This document shows, in pieces, positions 38,345 through 46,536 of a stretch of DNA of 64,000 bases. This DNA comes from Actinotalea endophytica (GTDB taxonomy: Bacteria; Actinomycetota; Actinomycetes; Actinomycetales; Cellulomonadaceae): contig NZ_JAOVZU010000001.1 of the NCBI RefSeq assembly GCF_025717005.1, positions 124,001-188,000 on the forward strand. The letters are read 5' to 3'. The notes under the pieces are model-generated. The model did no database searches. It saw only the letters and a list, made by a program, of their open reading frames with translations, and was not told the DNA's origin. A program made the position numbers and the translations under genes. Numbering within the stretch: position 1 is the first letter of the stretch; each line of letters starts with the position of its first letter.

Positions 38345-38781
38345 CGAGGGCTCCTCGTCGTCCTGCTACTTGCTGTCCCGGGTCAGTCACTCGGGCACGT
38401 CCTGACCCGGCGAGTGTGGCAGGGTGACACGTCATCCACACAGTTGTCCACAGTCTGTGGGGGGTGATCAGGGCGTCGCAGTCCGGCACCAGCGGTACGG
38501 ACCGTCGTGGGCCGTTCCCGTGGAGTCTCGCTGCCACACCCCGATTCCCAGCGTGTCGCGCCGGCCCCCGGATCGGGATGTGTGGATCATAGAGGGTTCG
38601 GCGCGGTCTCGGGGACCGGCGCCCGACGGGTGGCGCTTCGTTTGACCCTGGCTCACGACGCGCGTACCGTGACACAGCCGTTCGTGGCGGCTCCTGTTGC
38701 TGTGCCTACGCACCGGGGAGTCCCACGACATCCTGAGACTTCCGCCGCATCGGCGGTGACCTGAACGACTTGGAGCTAGCT
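38345..38781. other. dnaA-rpmH divergent intergenic region with DnaA boxes
   Basis: 437 bases. A perfect DnaA box TTGTCCACA lies at 38444-38452, TCATCCACA at 38432-38440, and TGATCCACA on the minus strand at 38589-38581. They lie upstream of dnaA and fit autoregulation or a second origin element. The rpmH promoter lies at 38642-38670. The rpmH leader contains a CCGCCG-CAT-CGGCGG hairpin near 38745. No gene is supported here. Confidence 0.6.
38642..38670 (+). promoter_or_regulatory. rpmH operon promoter
   Basis: TTGACC (38642-38647), a 17-base spacer and TACCGT (38665-38670) form a close match to the actinobacterial housekeeping consensus. The start would lie near 38677, giving a leader of about 105 bases before rpmH. 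Confidence 0.75.
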
Positions 38782-38919
38782 GTGTCGAAGCGCACCTTCC
38801 AGCCGAACAACCGGCGTCGGTCCAAGACCCACGGCTTCCGCCTGCGCATGCGCACGCGGGCCGGCCGGGCCATCCTTGCCGCTCGCCGCCGCAAGGGCCG
38901 CGCGGAGCTGTCTGCCTGA
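38782..38919 (+). CDS. rpmH: 50S ribosomal protein L34
   Basis: 45 residues, the full family length: [18 protein letters not shown] near the start, then [18 protein letters not shown]. It is very basic and binds 23S rRNA. GTG 38782 is preceded by TTGGAG. The TGA stop is followed immediately by the rnpA start (GTG at 38920), so translation is probably coupled. Confidence 0.98.
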   Translation: MSKRTFQPNNRRRSKTHGFRLRMRTRAGRAILAARRRKGRAELSA

Positions 38920-39267
38920 GTGCTCCCGCCCGCGGTGCGGATGCGCTCGTCCGCTGACTTCGCGCAGACGATCCGCCGCGGTGCCCGGGCCGGACGTACG
39001 ACACTGGTGGTGCACGGCCGGGTCTCCGAGCGGCCCGGGGTGCGGGTCGGGTTCGTGGTCTCGAAGGCCGTCGGCGGAGCCGTCGTCCGCAACGTGGTGC
39101 GACGGAGGTTGCGAGGACTGGTGATGGAGCAGCTCGACACGGTGCCGTCGGGGACCGACGTCGTCGTGCGCGCTCTGCCCGCCGCAGCCACCGCGGACTA
39201 CGCGACGCTCGGTGCCGACCTGCGGTCCGCACTCTCCCAGTCCTTGCGCCGGGCAGGTGCCTCGTGA
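38920..39267 (+). CDS. rnpA: Ribonuclease P protein component
   Basis: 115 residues. Basic protein that binds the RNase P RNA and aids 5' maturation of tRNA precursors. The N-terminus [18 protein letters not shown] and the signature [22 protein letters not shown] (RNP-like R-N-x-x-x-R-R-x-R) are clear. It abuts rpmH and overlaps yidD by 4 bases (GTGA). Confidence 0.97.
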   Translation: MLPPAVRMRSSADFAQTIRRGARAGRTTLVVHGRVSERPGVRVGFVVSKAVGGAVVRNVVRRRLRGLVMEQLDTVPSGTDVVVRALPAAATADYATLGADLRSALSQSLRRAGAS

Positions 39268-39596
39268 GCTCGCGCGTGCTCACGGTGCTGCGCCGCCTGC
39301 CGCGCCTGGCACTGATGGGCCTCGTGCGGTTCTACCAGCTGGTGATCTCCCCCTGGACGCCGCCGACCTGCCGGTTCTACCCGAGCTGCTCGAGCTACGC
39401 CGTGACGGCGTTGGAGCGTCACGGCGCTCTGCGTGGGTCCTGGCTCGCCGTGCGGCGGCTCGGCCGTTGCCACCCCTGGGCGGCGGGCGGCGTCGACGAC
39501 GTCCCGCCGGTCGGCTACTGGCGTCACGACGACGCGCCCACCCCCATGCCTGATGCCCACCCCGGGCACGTCCACGCCCACCCCGGGCAGCACTGA
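39264..39596 (+). CDS. yidD: Membrane protein insertion efficiency factor YidD, with His-rich tail
   Basis: 110 residues. The conserved core [39 protein letters not shown] carries the family cysteines; the next block is [17 protein letters not shown]. YidD is a small membrane-associated protein that assists YidC insertion. The core is normal, but the last 25 residues form a Pro/His-rich tail (six His in the final 16 residues) encoded by a near-tandem duplication of GCCCACCCCGGGCA. It sits between rnpA (4-base overlap) and yidC. Confidence 0.95.
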   Translation: MSSRVLTVLRRLPRLALMGLVRFYQLVISPWTPPTCRFYPSCSSYAVTALERHGALRGSWLAVRRLGRCHPWAAGGVDDVPPVGYWRHDDAPTPMPDAHPGHVHAHPGQH

Positions 39597-39614
39597 GAGC
39601 AGGAGCTCGACTTC

Positions 39615-41066
39615 ATGGACTGGTTCGACACGATCCTCTACCCGATCAAGGTCGTGGTCGCGTACATCATGTACGGGTTCCACTGGCTGTCGACCCAGCT
39701 CGGGCTCGATCCGGCGTCGGGCGCAGCGTGGGCGCTGTCGATCGTCGGCCTGGTGGTCATCATCCGGATCGCGCTGATCCCGCTGTTCGTCCGGCAGATC
39801 AAGGCTCAGCGCGGTCTGCAGCTGATCTCCCCCGAGCTCCAGGCGATCCAGAAGAAGTACAAGGGCAAGAGCGACCCGGCCTCACGTGAGGCGATGAGCC
39901 GGGAGACGATGGAGCTGTACCGGAAGCACGGTACGAACCCGTTCTCGTCCTGCTTGCCGATCCTGGCGCAGTCACCGATCTTCTTCGCGCTGTTCCGGGT
40001 GCTCTACCGGCTGCCGGACGTCGCGGCCGGCAACTATCCCTCGGCCGGCGCCGGCGGTTCGATCGGCCCGATCACTCCTGAGGTCGCGGCGCAGGCGACG
40101 AGCGCGACGATCTTCGGCGCACCGATCTCGTCGTCGTTCATGAACCCGGTCGGTGACCCGACGGCGACCAGGATCGTCACAGTGGTGCTGATCATCGCCA
40201 TGTCGGTCACCACGTTCACGACGCAGCGCCAGCTGACGCAGAAGAACATGCCTGCCTCGGCGATGCAGGGCCCGATGGCGCAGCAGCAGAAGATGCTGCT
40301 GTACCTGCTGCCCTTGATCTTTGCGATCTCCGGCGTCAACTTCCCGATCGGTGTGCTGATCTACTGGACCACGACGAACCTGTGGACGATGGGCCAGCAG
40401 TTCTACGTGATCCGGCGCAACCCGACGCCGGGTTCCGAGGCCGAGCGAGCGCTCAAGGAGCGCCGAGCGCGCAAGGCGGCGGAGAAGGGCATCGTTCTCG
40501 AGGAGGATCGCCCGGCGATCGAAGAGGCTCCGCGCGGGCAGCGGCAGCAGCCGAAGCGCAAGGACCGGCAGAAGGGCCCACGGCCGCAAGCATCCGGGCA
40601 GGGTGGGCAGACGCCGTCCGACGACGAATCATCCCATGTATCGGGCTCGGCGGACGGGCAGAAGCCTGCCGGGCCGAAGGGCAACCAGGCTCGTAGGCCG
40701 AAGGCGGGCGGGGCGACGGCGGCCGGGGCGACGGGCGCTGCGCGCTCAACCTCGGGGTCGAAGCGGCCCGCGCAGGGCTCGGGTGCCGGGCAGTCAGCTG
40801 CCAAGACGGGCAGCAAGGCGGGGTCGGGCACGGCCAAGGCGGCCGAGGCAGGTTCGGGTCAGTCGGGTGCGGCGAAGCCGGCAACGGCCTCGGGCAGTGG
40901 CTCGACCCAGGCGCGCAAGCCTCGGGCGAAGCGCCCAGCGCAGGGCGCGGCGGCCTCGGGTGACGCCGGTACGGCTGCGAAGCGTGCCCCGCGCAAGCCG
41001 GCTGCGTCGCAGCAGAAGCCCGTCGACGAGACCACCACGCCGGACGAGACCGGCACCGACGCGTGA
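39615..41066 (+). CDS. yidC: Membrane protein insertase YidC
   Basis: 483-residue YidC/Oxa1 insertase. After an N-terminal helix (about 12-35) the core (about 38-275) has five helices with the hydrophilic-groove Arg in VVIIRIALIPLFVRQIK and the cytoplasmic loop YKGKSDPASREAMSRETMELYRKHG. The C-terminal 190 residues are a low-complexity, Lys/Arg/Ala/Gly/Ser/Gln-rich cytoplasmic tail, a likely ribosome-contacting extension that is longer than usual. ATG 39615 has GCAGGAGC upstream. Confidence 0.96.
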   Translation: MDWFDTILYPIKVVVAYIMYGFHWLSTQLGLDPASGAAWALSIVGLVVIIRIALIPLFVRQIKAQRGLQLISPELQAIQKKYKGKSDPASREAMSRETMELYRKHGTNPFSSCLPILAQSPIFFALFRVLYRLPDVAAGNYPSAGAGGSIGPITPEVAAQATSATIFGAPISSSFMNPVGDPTATRIVTVVLIIAMSVTTFTTQRQLTQKNMPASAMQGPMAQQQKMLLYLLPLIFAISGVNFPIGVLIYWTTTNLWTMGQQFYVIRRNPTPGSEAERALKERRARKAAEKGIVLEEDRPAIEEAPRGQRQQPKRKDRQKGPRPQASGQGGQTPSDDESSHVSGSADGQKPAGPKGNQARRPKAGGATAAGATGAARSTSGSKRPAQGSGAGQSAAKTGSKAGSGTAKAAEAGSGQSGAAKPATASGSGSTQARKPRAKRPAQGAAASGDAGTAAKRAPRKPAASQQKPVDETTTPDETGTDA

Positions 41067-41092
41067 GCGTCGACGATCACTCTGGAGACCTG

Positions 41093-41593
41093 ATGAGCGA
41101 CGAGACGACCGAGAGCTCGATGACGCGAAAGCTCGAGGAGGAGGGCGAGATCGCCGCCGACTACCTCGAGGAGCTGCTGGACATCGCTGATGTCGACGGC
41201 GACATCGACATCGATGTGGACCACGGTCGCGCCTCCGTGGCGATCGTGGCCGAGGGCTCGGAGGAGCGCGCGCTCCGCCGGCTGGTGGGTGCTGAGGGTG
41301 AGGTGCTGGATGCTCTCCAGGAGCTCACCCGGCTGGCCGTGCAGACGAAGACCGGCGAACGGTCGCGTCTGATGCTCGACATCGCGGGCTATCGCGCGAG
41401 CCGGCGGGCCGAGCTCGCCGAGGTCGCGCGGACGGCGATCGCATCGGTCCGCTCGAACGGGCAGCCGGTCGCCCTCGACCCGATGAACCCGTTCGAGCGG
41501 AAGGTCGTGCACGACGTCGTGGCGGAGGCCGGCCTGGTGAGTGACAGCGAGGGTGTGGAGCCCACGCGCTACGTGGTGGTCCGCCCGTCCTGA
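41093..41593 (+). CDS. khpB: Jag/KhpB RNA-binding protein (KH-R3H)
   Basis: 166 residues. A KH-like domain (about 35-90, LRRLVGAEGEVLDALQELT) is followed by an R3H domain (about 95-165) with ERSRLMLDIAGYRASRR and the diagnostic NPFERKVVHDVV. KhpB binds RNA and influences cell division and elongation in Gram-positives. ATG 41093 is preferred because GGAG lies 5 bases upstream; a GTG at 41063 that overlaps the yidC stop would add 10 residues and remains possible. Confidence 0.9.
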   Translation: MSDETTESSMTRKLEEEGEIAADYLEELLDIADVDGDIDIDVDHGRASVAIVAEGSEERALRRLVGAEGEVLDALQELTRLAVQTKTGERSRLMLDIAGYRASRRAELAEVARTAIASVRSNGQPVALDPMNPFERKVVHDVVAEAGLVSDSEGVEPTRYVVVRPS

Positions 41594-41604
41594 CGGGTAG
41601 CGCG

Positions 41605-42423
41605 ATGGCGGACGCGGACGACGCCTCGGCAGACGGGATCGACCCGCTCGCGGATGACCCACGCGTGCAGGAGGCGCTGGGCGACGCCTATCCGCTCCTG
41701 CGGCGGTTCGCTGAGCTGCTTGCGGACGAAGGAGTGCGTCGTGGGCTGATCGGCCCTCGTGAGGTGCCTCGGCTCTGGGAGCGGCACCTGCTGAACTGTG
41801 CGGCGGCCGCGTCGCTGGTGCCGCCGGGTCGGCTCGTCGACGTGGGCTCCGGAGCCGGACTCCCAGGTGTCGTACTGGCAGCGCTGAGGCCGGACGTCGA
41901 GGTCGTTCTGCTCGAGCCGATGGAGCGGCGGACTCGTTGGCTCACGGAGGTTGTCGACGACCTGGGTCTCGGGGTGGAGGTGCTCCGGGGACGTGCCGAG
42001 GAGCAGCAGGGGCGGCTCTATGCGGATGCGGTGACAGCCCGCGCTGTGGCACCACTGGAGCGACTGGCCGGCTGGACACTCCCCTTGCTGAGGCGCGGCG
42101 GCGAGCTGCTGGCTCTCAAGGGTGAGCGTGCCTCCGACGAGCTCGCCGAGGCGCGAGGGGCGATCGCTCGGCTGGGTGGCGGTCCCGGCGATGTCGTGAC
42201 GGCACGGCTCGTCCCCGGGGTGGCGGAGACCTGGGTCGTGCGGATCGAACGCGTCGCGGAGGCGGTGCCCGAGCTTCCGGCGCCGGGGAAGCGGACGCCA
42301 TCGTCTCGGACGACCAGGTCCGGGCAGCAGGGCGGCGAGACTCCTCGTCACGGCGGTCGCCGTGGACCGGGTGGCGGCCGGTCGGCCCGCGGCGGGCGTG
42401 CGGGTGGCCGACGTTCCACGTGA
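41605..42423 (+). CDS. rsmG: 16S rRNA (guanine527-N7)-methyltransferase RsmG, with Arg/Gly-rich C-terminal tail
   Basis: 272 residues. SAM-dependent methyltransferase; the SAM-binding motif is LVDVGSGAGLPGVVLAALRP, followed by VVLLEPMERRTRWL and ADAVTARAVAPLERLAGWTLPLL, typical of RsmG (GidB). The body ends near residue 225. A tail of about 45 residues rich in Arg and Gly follows (GGRRGPGGGRSARGG) and ends RRST. The last codons and stop lie inside a parS site (42412-42427), so coding and centromere functions overlap. ATG 41605 is 11 bases after khpB. Confidence 0.95.
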   Translation: MADADDASADGIDPLADDPRVQEALGDAYPLLRRFAELLADEGVRRGLIGPREVPRLWERHLLNCAAAASLVPPGRLVDVGSGAGLPGVVLAALRPDVEVVLLEPMERRTRWLTEVVDDLGLGVEVLRGRAEEQQGRLYADAVTARAVAPLERLAGWTLPLLRRGGELLALKGERASDELAEARGAIARLGGGPGDVVTARLVPGVAETWVVRIERVAEAVPELPAPGKRTPSSRTTRSGQQGGETPRHGGRRGPGGGRSARGGRAGGRRST

Positions 42424-42427
42424 AACA
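42412..42427. promoter_or_regulatory. parS: parS site 1 (overlaps the rsmG stop codon)
   Basis: CGTTCCACGTGAAACA differs from the consensus TGTTTCACGTGAAACA at two positions. The rsmG stop codon TGA (42421-42423) lies in its right half. Confidence 0.9.
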
Positions 42428-42465
42428 GAGCCGGTGGGGTGTGGCGACCACGTCGACGCTCTGCC

Positions 42466-42481
42466 TGTTTCACGTGAAACG
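42466..42481. promoter_or_regulatory. parS: parS site 2
   Basis: TGTTTCACGTGAAACG, one mismatch from the consensus at the last base. It is the best match in the window and lies 38 bases after site 1. Confidence 0.95.
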
Positions 42482-42594
42482 TGGATGAGCCCGGGCGGCT
42501 CCCCCGTGTCGTTCCCCGGGGCGGTCGGAGGTGCGATCCCATGCCTGTGCGGTGGAGCGCTGCGGGACGGCGTGGTGACCCCGCGATGGGAGCC

Positions 42595-42650
42595 CCGGCA
42601 TCCGGCATCCGGCATCCGGCATCCGGCATCCGGCATCCGGCATCCGGCAT
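42595..42650 (+). repeat. Eight perfect tandem copies of CCGGCAT
   Basis: The 7-bp unit CCGGCAT occurs eight times without a mismatch over 56 bases, then decays (CCTGGGACCTGGCACCCGG). This looks like a slippage-prone minisatellite. It has no spacer structure, so it is not a CRISPR. Confidence 0.97.
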
Positions 42651-42762
42651 CCTGGGACCTGGCACCCGGCACCTGACTCGGAGCTCCGGGCGTCCGCCCG
42701 CGCCGTCCGGCACTCGCGGTGTGGTTGACGAGCCGGGGTGGTGATCCGGAGTGGCTCCGCGA

Positions 42763-42778
42763 TGTTCCACGTGAAACC
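42763..42778. promoter_or_regulatory. parS: parS site 3
   Basis: TGTTCCACGTGAAACC differs from the consensus at two positions (base 5 and base 16). Lies in the gene-free region. Confidence 0.9.
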
Positions 42779-43546
42779 GCCAAGGGCGTCGTCGCCAGGT
42801 GCGGCGAGGTTGAGGGCCTTGCTGTCCGGCTACCATCCCGGCGACCGTCATGAGGCCGGACTCGGAGTGACACGGACCGCGGAGGGTTCCCCTCGCTGAC
42901 GGTATCGGGGTGCGCAGGGGGCGGGATGAGCCACCGGGGCTGGCAGCTCTGCTCGGCCCAACTCTCGGTGACGTCGGGAGTTTTGGCTCGCGGATCCGGT
43001 GATCGCGTCCTCCGTCCACCAGTGGCGAGAACCCGTGGCGTGACACCGAGGCACGCGCGGTGCGCCTTGTGGTGCCGCCGATCGGCGCGCTCACACGCGC
43101 CACTGCGTGGAATCAGCCCGGCGAACGTGGCACCAGCCGTGGTCAGCGGGTCTCGGGCCTGGGGTGTCGAAGAGTGGACCCCGGCCGCCGTGGTGTCCGC
43201 ACCGGCAAGCACAGCACGGCCCTGTCAGCGCCGAGCGGCGCAGTGCGGCAAGTGTTGCCAGGAGGAGGGCGACGCCCGTCAGGTTCGACACTCGTGAACT
43301 TCTCCCGCGACACGTTCCCCGTGTGTGCCCTCCCGAGGATTGCGGGATCCGTCGCGGCTCGCGGACGTCGAGCCGTACACCGACGTGACGGGCCTGGTCC
43401 ACAGAGGCGTTGGGCGGCGTATCGGGGGTGGCGGGTACCCGTGCGGAGGCGCGGCCAACGCGAGAGCGGTGCAGGGCCGCGACTCGGGGGTGCAGGGTCT
43501 GGAGTCGCGGGTGGAGCGCCGCGAGCCGGGGGCGCAGGTTCGCGGC

Positions 43547-43586
43547 CCGGGAGTGCAGGGCGCGGGCCGGGAGTGCAGGGCGCGGG
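43547..43586 (+). repeat. 20-bp direct duplication
   Basis: CCGGGAGTGCAGGGCGCGGG occurs twice back to back (43547-43566, 43567-43586), inside a wider stretch (43480-43700) of looser GCAGG/GCGGG-rich repeats. Confidence 0.85.
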
Positions 43587-44049
43587 ACAGGAGAAGAGAG
43601 GCGGTTCAGCGCGCGGGAGCCGAGGTGCACTGCCGCGACCTCCGGGGCGTGAGGCCGCGCGCCGGGGATGCAGGTGCGCGGATCCGAGGGTGCCGGGCGC
43701 GGGGGTGGAGGTCTGGCCACGCGTGCGAGCCACTAGCCACGCGACCCTCGGACCGGGTCGCGCGCCGGCGGACGCTCGGATCGCGCGGGTCTGGCATGTG
43801 GCTCACGTCACTGGATCTCGGCGCCTCGTGGGCGAGTAGGAGGTAAGGCGGCAGCAGGATCGCGGGGTCGGCCGGGGGCCGGCCAGGGATGCGGCCGCGG
43901 ATCGGCGTCCCATGGCTGGCGTCCGCTCCTGACGGCCTGCCCCTCAGGCCAAAGCCGGCACGCAGTCGTGTATCCGGAGCACACGATGAGCTCCGCCCGG
44001 ACGGTGGCCGAATGACGCTCCCGCGAACCTCGGTCGACCAGCCGCGGTT

Positions 44050-44065
44050 GGTTCCACGTGAAACA
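44050..44065. promoter_or_regulatory. parS: parS site 4
   Basis: GGTTCCACGTGAAACA differs from the consensus at two positions. It lies about 280 bases before the chosen parA start. Confidence 0.9.
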
Positions 44066-44345
44066 GACCACCCGGAGTGGGCATTGAAGCGCGCCGGTCC
44101 TGCAACATCACCAGGGTTACCCCCAGCAGTTTCCACAGGTTGTCGAGTGCACCCGCGGGGCCGACAGACCTCCGATTCCCGCACAAAAGGGACAGTCGGC
44201 GGAGCCGGCAGGTCGCGGGCGGTCAGTCAGTCATCCACAGGGAGGCCCGTCCGTGACCGACCCGAGACAACGAACCGAGCGGACGTCCGAGAGCGCCACC
44301 CTCGCGCGCACCTGGCAGGATAGGGCGGACGTCAGAGGAGGTGTC

Positions 44346-45371
44346 GTGGTCGATCAGACCGACGATGTTCCACGTGGAACATGGGGCCCAGGCGACGACG
44401 CACGCCGTGAGGCGCTGATGGACAGCATCCCGGACGTCGACGAGAGCACGCCGCTCGCCGCAGAGCTCGCCGCCGACACTCGCCGCCGTATCGAGCTCGC
44501 CGGTCGGAGGTTCCCGCGACCCGAACGCACGCGGGTCATCACCATCGCCAACCAGAAGGGTGGCGTGGGCAAGACGAGCACCGCGGTGAACCTCGCAGCC
44601 GCACTCGCGCAGGGCGGTCTCCGGGTGCTCGTGATCGACAACGACCCGCAAGGGAACGCCTCCACGGCGCTCGGCATCGAGCATCACAGCGGGACCCCGT
44701 CCGTGTACGAGGTCCTCGTCGAGGACGAGGACCTCGCCAGTGTCGTGCAGGCGGCTCCCCGTGTGCCGCGGCTGTGGTGCGCACCCGCCACGATCGACCT
44801 GTCGGGCGCCGAGATCGAGCTCGTCTCACTCGTCGCCCGGGAGAACCGACTGCGCAATGCCGTCGACGCGTACCTCGCGCACCACCGCGCCACGGAGCAG
44901 GACGGGCTCGACTACGTCATCATCGACTGCCCGCCGAGCCTCGGCCTGCTGACCGTGAACGCCTTCGTCGCTGCCCGCGAGGTGCTCATCCCGATCCAGT
45001 GCGAGTACTACGCATTGGAGGGCCTGAGCCAGCTGCTGCGCAACGTGCAGCTCATCAAGAGCCACCTGAACCCGGCGCTGCACGTCTCGACGATCCTGCT
45101 CACCATGTACGACGCGCGCACCAACCTCGCGCACCAGGTGGCCGAAGAGGTCCGCGAGCACTTCGCCGACCAGACCTTGCGGACCACGATCCCGCGGTCG
45201 GTCCGCATCAGCGAGGCTCCGAGCTATGCGCAGACCGTGATGACGTACGACCCGGGGTCGAGCGGTGCGCTGTCCTACCTCGCAGCGGCCCGCGAGATCG
45301 CTGAGCGTGGCGTGGGACATCCCGACGTGCACAACTCCGGGGCCGGACCGGCCACGGGCGAGGAGGACTGA
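44346..45371 (+). CDS. parA: Chromosome partitioning ATPase ParA
   Basis: 341 residues. Deviant Walker A ATPase ([19 protein letters not shown]) that binds DNA nonspecifically and moves ParB-parS complexes; [11 protein letters not shown] and [14 protein letters not shown] are the switch and Walker B regions. GTG 44346 is chosen because GAGGAG ends 5 bases before it. An in-frame GTG at 44253 with AGGGAGG upstream would add 31 residues without family resemblance and cannot be excluded. A parS site lies in codons 7-12. parB starts on the last base of its stop codon. Confidence 0.95.
   Translation: MVDQTDDVPRGTWGPGDDARREALMDSIPDVDESTPLAAELAADTRRRIELAGRRFPRPERTRVITIANQKGGVGKTSTAVNLAAALAQGGLRVLVIDNDPQGNASTALGIEHHSGTPSVYEVLVEDEDLASVVQAAPRVPRLWCAPATIDLSGAEIELVSLVARENRLRNAVDAYLAHHRATEQDGLDYVIIDCPPSLGLLTVNAFVAAREVLIPIQCEYYALEGLSQLLRNVQLIKSHLNPALHVSTILLTMYDARTNLAHQVAEEVREHFADQTLRTTIPRSVRISEAPSYAQTVMTYDPGSSGALSYLAAAREIAERGVGHPDVHNSGAGPATGEED
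44366..44381. promoter_or_regulatory. parS: parS site 5 inside the parA coding sequence
   Basis: TGTTCCACGTGGAACA is a perfect 16-bp palindrome and differs from the consensus at two symmetric positions. It falls about 20 bases after the parA start, so bound ParB could also affect parAB expression. Confidence 0.9.
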
Positions 45372-46438
45372 TGGCCGAGAAGCGTCGAGGGCTCGGACGT
45401 GGCCTGGGTGCTCTCATCCCGAGCGCTCCGAGCGGAGAGCGTCCCGTCGACGTGTTCTTCCCCGGCGTCCCGCAGGGCCTCGCTGACGAGCCGGGGACGA
45501 GCGAGTCGGTGACTGTGGGCGAGGGCGCCGGCGGCTCCGACGGAGCACCGCAGACCACGACGGCTGTGGGCGGCGGTGCGCCGGGAGAGCTGGAGCTTCT
45601 CCCGGTCCCGGGTGCGCACTTCGCGGAGATCCCGCTCTCCGCGGTGACGCCGAACCCGCGCCAGCCGCGCTCGGTGTTCGACGAAGATGCGCTCGACGAG
45701 CTCTCGCGCTCGATCCGCGAGATCGGTGTGCTCCAGCCGATCGTGGTGCGCCAGACGTCCGGCGGGGACACGCCGCAGTTCGAGCTCATCATGGGCGAGC
45801 GCCGCTGGCGCGCGAGCCAAGCAGCGGGCCTGGACACCATCCCTGCGATCGTGCGCGAGACCGAGGACGAGCACCTGCTCCGGGACGCGCTGCTGGAGAA
45901 CCTGCACCGGAGCCAGCTCAACCCGCTCGAGGAGGCGGCCGCCTATCAGCAGCTCCTCGACGACTTCTCGTGCACGCACGAAGAGCTCGCGGACCGGATC
46001 CACCGCTCCCGGCCGCAGATCTCGAACACGCTTCGTCTGCTCAAGCTCCCACCGTTGGTGCAGCGCCGGGTCGCCGCCGGTGTGCTCTCAGCCGGTCACG
46101 CTCGTGCCCTGCTCGGCCTGCCGGACGCGGCTGCGATGGAGCGCCTGGCCCAGCGGATCGTGGCAGAAGGACTGTCGGTGCGGGCCACGGAGGAGATCGT
46201 CGCGCTCGGTGGCGACGAGGACGCACCGAAGCCCGCGGCGCGGCGGCCTCGTGCCGGAGGACGCAACGCCGCCCTGGACGACCTCGCCACACGGCTGTCG
46301 GACCGCTGGGACACGCGCGTCAAGGTCGCACTCGGACGCACCAAGGGGCGTCTGACGATCGAGTTCGCCTCGGTGCAGGACCTCAACCGGATCCTCGACA
46401 TGGTCTCGCCCGACGACCGCGGCCTCTTCGACGAGTAG
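45371..46438 (+). CDS. parB: Chromosome partitioning protein ParB
   Basis: 355 residues. CTP-dependent clamp that loads at parS. The N-terminus has [17 protein letters not shown], the ParA-stimulating segment. The central domain has [21 protein letters not shown] and the CTP-binding GERRWRAS and [14 protein letters not shown] motifs, then the helix-turn-helix [24 protein letters not shown]-terminal dimerisation domain follows. The ATG shares a base with the parA TGA. The next gene is convergent. Confidence 0.97.
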   Translation: MAEKRRGLGRGLGALIPSAPSGERPVDVFFPGVPQGLADEPGTSESVTVGEGAGGSDGAPQTTTAVGGGAPGELELLPVPGAHFAEIPLSAVTPNPRQPRSVFDEDALDELSRSIREIGVLQPIVVRQTSGGDTPQFELIMGERRWRASQAAGLDTIPAIVRETEDEHLLRDALLENLHRSQLNPLEEAAAYQQLLDDFSCTHEELADRIHRSRPQISNTLRLLKLPPLVQRRVAAGVLSAGHARALLGLPDAAAMERLAQRIVAEGLSVRATEEIVALGGDEDAPKPAARRPRAGGRNAALDDLATRLSDRWDTRVKVALGRTKGRLTIEFASVQDLNRILDMVSPDDRGLFDE

Positions 46439-46536
46439 CGCCGAGGTCGCGTGTCGGCCAGGGGGCGACACAGCGTGACCCCGGCGCAGAACCAGGTCTG
46501 GAACTGGTAGCAAGCCTGACGGCGTCGTGTCGCCGG

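Larger units (their letters stand above)
42424..44345. other. Gene-free parS region between rsmG and parA
   Basis: 1.9 kb in which I support no gene. Frames are open by chance on both strands but lack family resemblance, ribosome-binding sites and plausible composition (they are Arg/Pro/Ser-rich). It holds four of the five parS sites in part or whole, an 8-copy 7-bp tandem repeat, a 20-bp direct duplication and loose GC-rich repeats around 43480-43700. Box-like GTTTCCACA (44129) and TCATCCACA (44231) lie near its right end. Confidence 0.7.

Noticed and set aside
42595-42650. CRISPR array
   Set aside because: The repeats are 7 bp and directly adjacent, with no spacers, and no cas genes are present.
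42926-43839. Open frames on both strands in the parS region as genes
   Set aside because: They are Arg/Pro/Ser-rich, lack ribosome-binding sites, overlap one another and resemble no family; long chance frames are expected at this GC content.
44253-44345. Upstream GTG 44253 as the parA start
   Set aside because: It has a ribosome-binding site, but the added 31 residues show no ParA-like sequence, and GTG 44346 has a better-placed GAGGAG. Kept as an alternative only.
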